Origin: JBMDXB01 sp048594975
Lineage (GTDB): Bacteria; Acidobacteriota; Vicinamibacteria; Vicinamibacterales; 2-12-FULL-66-21
Length of the DNA stretch: 37,928 bases
Assembly: GCA_048594975.1 (NCBI GenBank)
Contig: JBMDXQ010000152.1
Span: 1 to 37,928, forward strand
Reading direction: 5' to 3'
Shown here: in pieces, positions 32,150 to 37,928 of the stretch
How the letters are laid out: each line of letters opens with the position of its first letter
How positions within the stretch are numbered: position 1 is the stretch's first letter
The notes under the pieces: generated by a model
The model's database searches: none
Told to the model about the DNA's origin: nothing
The model's input: only the letters and a program-made list of their open reading frames with translations
Program-made: the position numbers and the translations under genes

Positions 32150-33093
32150 TCAGAAGCGGCGGATGATGTTGAAGCGAGATAGACCTCGCGTTCGCTGCCG
32201 CCTCGCGCGAGCTGGCCGAACGTCGTCCCGAACGAGTTGGTGAACGCGAGGGCGAACGTGTGACCGCCGGCCTTCTTCTCCACGGCGACCGCCCAGGCCG
32301 CACGCCCCGGATCGTGGCCGGCGAGGCGAGGCGAGATCTCGCCCGACAGGAAGACCGTCGGGCGGAGCCGCAGCCGTGCCCCCAGGCCGACGAGCCGCGT
32401 GTGATCGTGGCCGGCGTGCTCGTCGGCGCCCTCCTCGCCGATGCCGTGGTCGTGGTCGTGCGCGGTGAGAGAGTCCGCCGCGCGAGTGTTGGCGACGAAG
32501 GCCGGCATCGCATAGAGGGCGACGGCGCGTCCGAGCGTTCGCGAGACGACCACCGCGATTGCCGGCTGGTGGTTGTCACGCATGTTGTTTTAACCCTTCG
32601 ACCGATGCCGCGAGCGACAGCGAGGCGGGGAGCGCGTCGCCTTGCCGCCACCCGTCGTAGCGGCCGAAGAACTGGATGGTCTTGCTCAAGTTCGAGCGGT
32701 GCACGCCAGCCTGCAAGTCGTCGGCGAGGCCGAACCGGAACTCGAGACCGATGATTGCTGCGTTGTCGAGGGAGAAGAAGTCCGCGGCCAGCGATCCGAG
32801 GTCCCGCGTCCGAGATCCCGCGCGAACCGGTGGGTCAGTCGGAAGTATCCCTTGTGCCGCTCCAGGGACATCGTGGTTGGCAGGTCGACGACGCTGAGTT
32901 CGATCTCCGGCGTCGGGGCGGGCGGGGGCGGAGCGTCTTGCGCACGGGCAGCAGCGGGCAGCGCAACGAGCGCAGCACGGCGGCGAGTCGGGCGTGGGCC
33001 GGACAGGAGAAGGGTGTGGCCGCGGACACGGTTGAGCCGCAGGGCAATCGGGATGCCGTCGTGAACCGGGCATTCCGCTCGACGTACGGTCAT
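32150..33093 (-). pseudogene. DUF5777-type beta-barrel protein, frameshifted
   Basis: Three frame changes break what would otherwise be one barrel protein. It reads TPEIELSVVDLPTTMSLERH and FRLTHRFARDL, shifts near 32800-32812 to LAADFFSLDNAAIIGLEFRFG and SKTIQFFGRYDGW, shifts near 32584-32592 to DNHQPAIAVVVSRTLG and a His-rich loop (HDHDHGIGEEG), and shifts near 32173-32178 to end GFNIIRRF with a stop at 32150. Each shift can be fixed by one base in a short homopolymer, so decay or assembly error are both possible. The signal peptide region (ALVALPAAARAQD) is present but the true start is unclear. Function of the family is unknown; members look like outer-membrane barrels. Confidence 0.75.
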
Positions 33094-33096
33094 GGC

Positions 33097-33133
33097 GGTT
33101 ACTCACGGGTAAAACATTACCTGCCGCGTAACC
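33097..33133. promoter_or_regulatory. Nested inverted repeats in the divergent promoter region
   Basis: GGTTAC (33097-33102) and GTAACC (33128-33133) enclose GGTAA (33108-33112) and TTACC (33117-33121), a symmetrical nested palindrome centred at about 33115. It sits between the start of the DUF5777 pseudogene and the FAD oxidoreductase gene, where a regulator of both would bind. It is one of few AT-richer spots in the window. Confidence 0.35.
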
Positions 33134-33206
33134 GGCACGGTGCGCTCCGATTTGCGCTGGCGCGCGAACGGCGGGGCGGGCTACCCTTCACGGCGAGGAC
33201 CCGGGG

Positions 33207-34868
33207 ATGAACCAATCGGACAAGACGCGCAGGCGTTTCCTGCGCACCGTCGGGGGGTTCGGCCTGGCGCCGTTCTGCTCGCGCATCGACCTGGGCGCCT
33301 GGCTCCAGGCGGAGCGGCGATTCAGCGGCGACAACGTCGACGAGGGCCACCGTTTGTTGATGGATCCGGAGGGCGTCCTCGCCGCCTCGCCGCGCGAGCC
33401 GCACCCGGAGCCCTACGACGTCGTGATCGTCGGCGCCGGCGTGTCGGGGCTGGCGGCCGCCTACCTGCTGCGCGGGCTGAACACGCTCCTCCTGGAACGC
33501 GAGGCGGAGCCGGGAGGCGTGTCGCGGCTCGAGTCGTGGAACGGCATCGAGTACGCCATCGGGGCCGCCTACGTGATCGATCCGGATCCCGACTCCGACG
33601 ACGCGCGCGAGAAGCGCACGTTCCAACTGCTCGAGGAGCTCGGCCTTCGCTCGGCCGGCGAGGACCTGTCGAGCGATCGCTCCAGGTCGCGGCGGCTTGG
33701 CGGCGACGCCAACCACTGCGTGTTCAGCCGCCGGCGCGTGGTGCCGGAACGGGAGGTCTACTCGGCGCAGAACGTCCGGTTCTTCAAGGCGGTGCTCGAC
33801 TCGGACCACTACCCGGCCGTCCCGCCGCAGAACGCCGGGCTCGTGACGGCACTCGATCGCGTGAGCTTCCGCGAGTTCCTGAAAGCGCCGGCGCTGCAAC
33901 GCGCGTGGTATGGACGGACGGTCGGTGCGATTTCGCCGCTCGGCTGGGAGGCCATCGAGTACTACTGCTGGGGCGCATTCGCCGCGACGGCCGCCGAGAC
34001 GTCGGCCTACCACGGGCTGAACTTCTTCGCTGCCGAATTCGGGGACATCCTGATCTACCCGGGCGGCAACGGCTTCATCACGCGGCGCCTCGCGGAACGG
34101 ATCGGCAGGGAGAAGCCGGGCACGCTCCGGACCGGATCCTACGTGCTGCGGATCGAGCGCGAAGCGGCGGGCGGGTTCCAGGTGCTGGCGTACCAGGGCG
34201 GCCGCGTTCACGACTTCCGTGCGCGCGCCGTCATCTTCGCCGCGCCGTTGTTCCTCGCCGCCCGGGTGGTTCCCTCGCTCCCGGCCGCCCAGCGCGAGGC
34301 GATCGCGCAGCTCAACTACCGCGCCTACGCGGTCGGCAACGTGCTGCTGCGCCGTCCAATCGACCGGATCTTCAGGCACGCCGCGTTTCGGAACGGCTAC
34401 GAGCTCACGCCGGTGCACGGCGCCGGCGTCGACGCGGCGGACACGCGTGCGCTGTCTGCGCGCAAGGTCTTCTCGGACGCGGTGGTGGCCGACTTCCCGA
34501 TCTGGCGTCATCGGGACCGGGGAGTGCTGACCGTCTACCGGCCGTATCCCTACGAGGGCGGGCGCGCGGACCTGCTGTCGACGGAGTACCGCGACCTGGA
34601 GGGGGAGGTCCGGCGCGCGGTCCTGGAGATGTTCGCACCGCACGGCCTCGAGACGCGGGATATCGAGGACGTCCGCCTCGCGCGCTGGGGCCACCCGATG
34701 ATCGTGGCGCGTCCCGGCCAGCTCGCCGACGGGTTGCTGCGGCGCGCCGCCGCGCCGGCCGACGGGCTGCACTTCGCGCACACCGACGTGAACGGCGCGC
34801 CGGCCTTCGAGAACGCCATGGCCGCCGTCTTCGACGCGGTGGACGGGCTCGCGCGAGAGAGATCGTGA
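33207..34868 (+). CDS. Tat-exported FAD-dependent oxidoreductase (amine-oxidase-like)
   Basis: The 553-aa protein opens with a twin-arginine signal (TRRRFLRTVGGFGLAP). A Rossmann FAD-binding motif follows, VVIVGAGVSGLAAA (72-85), with Glu97 at the end of the second strand for ribose binding. The C-terminal FAD motif is FAHTDVNGAPAFENAMAA near 530-547. Between them, substrate-domain sequence resembles flavin amine oxidase/phytoene-desaturase-type enzymes. A folded, FAD-loaded periplasmic enzyme is expected, since Tat exports folded proteins. The substrate cannot be told. The start has GAGGA upstream. The gene is divergent from the barrel pseudogene and ends before a 273-bp convergent gap. Confidence 0.82.
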   Translation: MNQSDKTRRRFLRTVGGFGLAPFCSRIDLGAWLQAERRFSGDNVDEGHRLLMDPEGVLAASPREPHPEPYDVVIVGAGVSGLAAAYLLRGLNTLLLEREAEPGGVSRLESWNGIEYAIGAAYVIDPDPDSDDAREKRTFQLLEELGLRSAGEDLSSDRSRSRRLGGDANHCVFSRRRVVPEREVYSAQNVRFFKAVLDSDHYPAVPPQNAGLVTALDRVSFREFLKAPALQRAWYGRTVGAISPLGWEAIEYYCWGAFAATAAETSAYHGLNFFAAEFGDILIYPGGNGFITRRLAERIGREKPGTLRTGSYVLRIEREAAGGFQVLAYQGGRVHDFRARAVIFAAPLFLAARVVPSLPAAQREAIAQLNYRAYAVGNVLLRRPIDRIFRHAAFRNGYELTPVHGAGVDAADTRALSARKVFSDAVVADFPIWRHRDRGVLTVYRPYPYEGGRADLLSTEYRDLEGEVRRAVLEMFAPHGLETRDIEDVRLARWGHPMIVARPGQLADGLLRRAAAPADGLHFAHTDVNGAPAFENAMAAVFDAVDGLARERS

Positions 34869-35008
34869 TCTGGAGCTGCTGCGTCAGCCGACCCCGCGCT
34901 CGCGTGCGCGGCCAACGAAGGCACGAAGTGCGCGAAAGACCGTGGGCCTGCGTGGCCTTCGCGGCTCGCGGCTGCATGCCCGCGGGTGAGGATGCGGGAT
35001 CCCCTAGA

Positions 35009-35063
35009 GGCCTTGAGCCCCGAAAACTCCTGCGAATGAGTCGAGTCTTCGGGGCGAAAGGCC
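35009..35063. terminator. Large stem-loop in a convergent gap
   Basis: GGCCTT (35009-35014) pairs with AAGGCC (35058-35063), and GCCCCGAA (35017-35024) with TTCGGGGC (35048-35055), giving a two-part stem around a 23-base loop. It lies between the convergent FAD oxidoreductase and copper ATPase genes, where a bidirectional terminator is expected. There is no T-tract on either side, so it may instead be an intergenic repeat element. Confidence 0.4.
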
Positions 35064-35102
35064 GCCCGCGCGACAGCGCGGCGTTCTCAAGCTTGCGGAC
35101 TC

Positions 35103-35142
35103 GCGAGGCGGAGCCTCTCGCCGGTCTCAGGCGGAGCCTCGC
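35103..35142. repeat. Paired AGGCGGAGCCT repeats at the copper ATPase 3' end
   Basis: The 11-mer AGGCGGAGCCT occurs at 35106-35116 and 35129-35139; each copy can form a small hairpin. Outer arms GCGAGGC (35103-35109) and GCCTCGC (35136-35142) also pair, so the whole block can fold as one stem. It touches the ATPase stop codon and could end transcription or protect the 3' end. Confidence 0.4.
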
Positions 35143-37643
35143 TAAAGCTCCACGTCCCGGAGGCGTAGTGCGTTGGCGATCACCGACACCGAGCTGAACG
35201 TCATCGCCGCGCTCGCCCAGATCGGGCTGATCAGGATCGACAGGAACGGGTAGAGCACGCCCGCCGCGACCGGCACGCCGATGGCGTTGTAGACGAAGGC
35301 CAGGAACAGGTTCTGGCGGATGTTGCGCACCGTCGCGCGGCTCAGCCGACGGGCGCGGGCGATGCCGCGCAGGTCGCCCTTGATCAGCGTCACGCCGGCG
35401 CTCTCGATCGCGACGTCAGTCCCCGTGCCCATCGCGATCCCCACCGCCGCCTCGGCGAGAGCCGGCGCGTCGTTGATGCCGTCGCCCGCCATCGCCACCG
35501 TCCGGCCGCTCCGCTGCAGCTCGCGCACGATGTCCCGCTTCTGGTCCGGCCGGACGTCGGCGCGTACATCGTCCAGGCCGAGCTGCCGCGCTACCGCCTG
35601 CGCCGTCGTCTGCGTGTCGCCGGTCACCATCACGATACGCAGCCCTTCGTCGTGGAGGCGAGCGATCGCGTCAGGTGTCGAGCTCTTGATCGGATCCGCC
35701 ACGCCGACGAAGCCGGCCGACTTCCCGTCGATCGCGACGAACATCACCGTCTGACCGTCGCGGCGCCGCTCTTCCGCCTCCGCCAGCCACGTGGACACGT
35801 CGACGCCGCGCTCGCGCATCAATGACGCGTTGCCGAGCACGACGGCCCGGCCGTCCACGTCGCCGGCGACGCCGCGTCCCGTCAGCGATTCGAACCGGCG
35901 CGGCTCGGTGCCTTCGACACCGCGCTCGCGCGCCCCGGCGACGATCGCGGCGGCCAGCGGGTGCTCGCTCGCGCGCTCGAGCGACGCCGCGGCGTGCACC
36001 AGGTCGCGCTCCGCCACGCCGGCGGCGCGCACCGTCACCAGCCGCGGCCGGCCCTCGGTCAGCGTGCCCGTCTTGTCGATCACGAGCGTGTCGACCGAGG
36101 CGAGCCGTTCCAGCGCCTCGGCGTTCCTGATGAGGACCCCCGCCGTCGCGCCACGGCCCGTCCCGACCATGATCGCCATCGGCGTGGCCAGCCCGAGCGC
36201 GCACGGGCAGGCGATGATCAGGACGGCGACGGCGGCGACCAGCGCGTGCGCCAGCCTGGGCTCCGGCCCCCCGATCGCCCACACGGCAAAGGCCACCATC
36301 GCGACCACCACCACGCCAGGCACGAAGACCGCGGCCACGCGATCGGCGAGCCGCTGGATGGGCGCGCGGCTCCGCTGCGCCTCGCTGACCATGCGCACGA
36401 TCTGCGCGAGCAGGGTGGCGGCGCCGACGCGATCCGCGCGCATCGTAAACGCGCCGGTGCCGTTGATGGTCCCGCCGGTCACGCGCGCCCCGGCGTCCTT
36501 CTCGACCGGGATCGGCTCGCCGGTGACCATCGACTCGTCCACGCTGCTGCGTCCATCGGTTACCACGCCATCGACGGGGATCTTCTCGCCCGGCCGCACG
36601 CGGAGGACGTCGCCGACAACGACGTGCTGCAGCGGCACGTCCTGCTCGCGCCCGTCCCGGATGACGCGGGCGGTCTTCGGCGCGAGCCCGAGCAGCTTCC
36701 GGATCGCCGACGACGTGCGGCTGCGCGCGCGCAGCTCGAGAACCTGGCCGAGCAGCACGAGGACGGTGATCACGACCGCCGTGTCGAAGTAGGTCTCGAC
36801 CACCCCGTGAACCCGGAAACCTTCCGGAAAGATGCCCGGCGCAATCGTGCCGGCGGCGCTGAACGCGTAAGCGGCGCCGACGCCCATCGCGATGAGCGTG
36901 AACATGTTGGGGCTGCGGTTCACGATCGATGCCCAGGCGCGCTCGAAGAAGGGCCAGCCCGCCCACAGGACGACCGCGGTCGAGAGCACCAGCCCCATCC
37001 AGTTGGTGACGCGCATGTCGACGCGCCCGCCGAGCCCCATGCCCAGCACCATGTCGCCCATCGAGAGCACGAACACGGGCAGCCCGAGCGCCGCCGCCCC
37101 CCAGAACCGCCGGGTCATGTCGGCCAGTTCCGGGTTCGGCTGCTCGTCGAGCGTGACCGTCCGCGGCTCGAGCGCCATCCCGCAGATCGGGCAGCTGCCG
37201 GGCGCGTCGCGCACGATCTCGGGGTGCATCGGGCACGTGTACTCGACGCGCGTGGCCGGCACCGTGGAGAGGTCCGGCTCCAGCGCCATGCCGCACTTCG
37301 GGCAGGAGCCGGGACCGTCCTGCCGCACCTCGGGGTCCATCGGGCAGAAGTACTGCGTCCCGGCCGGCGCGGCGCGGCCGGGCACCGGTGCGGCGTGTTC
37401 GTGTGCTGGCGCGGGCGGATGCGCCGGTGCTCGCTTCACGCCGCCAATCTGCAACATCGGCCCGGCGTGCCGAGCCGGTGCGTCCGGCTGTTTCGAGAGG
37501 AACGACTCGGGCGCGGCCTTGAACCTGGCCAGGCACGACGGGTTGCAGAAGTAGTACTGCTGCCCGTTGTACGCCCACTGCCCCGCGGCCGTGGCCGGGT
37601 CGACCGTCATGCCGCAAACCGGGTCGATTGCTGTATCGCCCAT
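35142..37643 (-). CDS. copA: Copper-type P1B ATPase with YHS and two HMBD domains
   Basis: The 833-aa protein has an unusual cytosolic N-terminus: a YHS domain (7-50, DPVCGMTVD and YYFCNPSC), then two heavy-metal-binding domains (FCPMDPEV...CPKCGMALEP near 99-123 and TCPMHPEI...CPICGMALEP near 136-160). No HMA (CxxC ferredoxin-like) domain is present. The ATPase core is complete: membrane CPC motif (479-481, ACPCALGLATP), TGEP (374-377), phosphorylated Asp523 in DKTGTLTEG, SEHPLA and GDGINDAPAL. CPC with this layout indicates Cu(I) export from the cytosol. AAGG lies upstream of the ATG. A MerR-type gene just upstream is the probable copper-responsive activator. Confidence 0.93.
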   Translation of the reverse strand: MGDTAIDPVCGMTVDPATAAGQWAYNGQQYYFCNPSCLARFKAAPESFLSKQPDAPARHAGPMLQIGGVKRAPAHPPAPAHEHAAPVPGRAAPAGTQYFCPMDPEVRQDGPGSCPKCGMALEPDLSTVPATRVEYTCPMHPEIVRDAPGSCPICGMALEPRTVTLDEQPNPELADMTRRFWGAAALGLPVFVLSMGDMVLGMGLGGRVDMRVTNWMGLVLSTAVVLWAGWPFFERAWASIVNRSPNMFTLIAMGVGAAYAFSAAGTIAPGIFPEGFRVHGVVETYFDTAVVITVLVLLGQVLELRARSRTSSAIRKLLGLAPKTARVIRDGREQDVPLQHVVVGDVLRVRPGEKIPVDGVVTDGRSSVDESMVTGEPIPVEKDAGARVTGGTINGTGAFTMRADRVGAATLLAQIVRMVSEAQRSRAPIQRLADRVAAVFVPGVVVVAMVAFAVWAIGGPEPRLAHALVAAVAVLIIACPCALGLATPMAIMVGTGRGATAGVLIRNAEALERLASVDTLVIDKTGTLTEGRPRLVTVRAAGVAERDLVHAAASLERASEHPLAAAIVAGARERGVEGTEPRRFESLTGRGVAGDVDGRAVVLGNASLMRERGVDVSTWLAEAEERRRDGQTVMFVAIDGKSAGFVGVADPIKSSTPDAIARLHDEGLRIVMVTGDTQTTAQAVARQLGLDDVRADVRPDQKRDIVRELQRSGRTVAMAGDGINDAPALAEAAVGIAMGTGTDVAIESAGVTLIKGDLRGIARARRLSRATVRNIRQNLFLAFVYNAIGVPVAAGVLYPFLSILISPIWASAAMTFSSVSVIANALRLRDVEL

Positions 37644-37651
37644 GATGTCGC

Positions 37652-37672
37652 CTTACCAGTTACCGGTTACCA
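37652..37672. repeat. Short TTACC(A/G) repeat upstream of the copper ATPase
   Basis: CTTACCAGTTACCGGTTACC contains three TTACC steps in the 46-bp gap between the MerR stop and the ATPase start. It is a microrepeat; the leader ribosome-binding AAGG lies at its end. No MerR-type spaced operator can be made out with confidence. Confidence 0.35.
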
Positions 37673-37689
37673 GAGGTGTCAGTTGCCAC

Positions 37690-37928
37690 TCAGCACTTCC
37701 CGATCTCACGTCGCTCTTCCGCCAGATCGTCGAGGATCGGGCAGTCCGGCCGGTGGTCGCCGTGGCAGCTCTCCACGAGGCGCTCGAGCGTGCGCTTCAT
37801 CGCCTGCAGCTCCTCGATCCGCCGGTCCAGCTCGGCGACGCGCTGCTCGGTGATGCGGCGGACGGGGGGGGGGGGGCGCCCGCGGGTGGGCGCCCGCAAA
37901 GGCTCGGGCGGGCGGGGGTTGTGGGGGG
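37690..37928 (-). CDS. MerR-family metal regulator, C-terminal part only
   Basis: Only the end of the gene is in the window. The last 55 residues are the long dimerisation helix (RVAELDRRIEELQAMKRTLERL) region and a metal loop, SCHGDHRPDCPIL, with a terminal Cys, typical of CueR/ZntR-like regulators. Reading beyond about 37863 is unreliable because of a 13-G run, so the DNA-binding half is not visible. The gene lies 46 bp upstream of the copper ATPase on the same strand, which fits copper-induced activation. Confidence 0.75.
   Translation of the reverse strand, partial: PHNPRPPEPLRAPTRGRPPPPVRRITEQRVAELDRRIEELQAMKRTLERLVESCHGDHRPDCPILDDLAEERREIGKC

Noticed and set aside
31017..32651. 544-aa - strand ORF covering the EAD-ATPase, the upstream gap and part of the barrel pseudogene
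   Set aside because: Wrong frame: the ATPase Walker motifs and EAD are read in another frame, and this product is Arg/Ser-rich without motifs.
1..37928. CRISPR arrays, insertion sequences, tRNA or rRNA genes
   Set aside because: No spaced short repeats, no transposase motifs with terminal repeats, and no tRNA or rRNA consensus were found in the gaps, which are all below about 275 bp apart from the pseudogene region.

Overview
The window is GC-rich throughout (around 70 % by eye), with dense, mostly intact genes. Its protein families (DUF1080, M28 peptidase, GH95, DUF5777 barrel, SpoIID-like protein, DUF1570-like peptidase) look like a soil-type Acidobacteriota genome, most likely class Vicinamibacteria; this is inference from gene content, as there is no rRNA or marker gene. 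No tRNA, rRNA, CRISPR array, transposase or phage gene was seen. Both ends look like assembly ends: 115-bp tandem repeats at the left and a 13-G run at the right.

Layout. 1-4.2 kb: repeats, then three exported proteins on the + strand (unknown, lipoprotein, SpoIID-domain protein). 4.3-13.1 kb: secreted hydrolases (M28 peptidase fused to DUF1080, a GH95 alpha-L-fucosidase-type enzyme, a six-hairpin glycosidase-like protein, an HExxH peptidase with a repeat region). 13.1-20.6 kb, - strand: a carbon/cofactor block made of a URO-D methyltransferase, a 46-aa ORF, a MetH-activation-like protein, a truncated corrinoid cap protein, a LarA-family racemase, a PdxB-type dehydrogenase, 6-phosphogluconate dehydrogenase and KDG kinase. 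20.8-23.8 kb, + strand: a hybrid histidine kinase and a rhomboid-like membrane protein that has lost its catalytic Ser and His.

23.8-31.9 kb, - strand, holds the most interesting system. Four closely spaced genes encode (1) an effector-associated-domain (EAD)-like helical adaptor fused to a P-loop ATPase, (2) a degenerate trypsin domain fused to a STAND NTPase and a helical repeat region, (3) the same EAD-like adaptor fused to an intact trypsin-like protease, and (4) an intact trypsin-like protease fused to an intact DNA/RNA non-specific endonuclease. This has the logic of a bacterial inflammasome-like conflict system: a sensor NTPase, adaptor-mediated recruitment, a proteolytic cascade and a nuclease as the lethal effector. 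It resembles published CARD/EAD-protease-gasdermin operons, but a protease-nuclease fusion takes the place of the pore former. A candidate sigma70-type promoter (TTGACA, 17 bp, TAGGCT) lies just upstream.

32.1-37.9 kb: a frameshifted DUF5777 outer-membrane-barrel pseudogene, a Tat-exported FAD oxidoreductase, a copper-type P1B ATPase with YHS and two heavy-metal-binding domains, and the 3' end of a MerR-family metal regulator that probably controls it.
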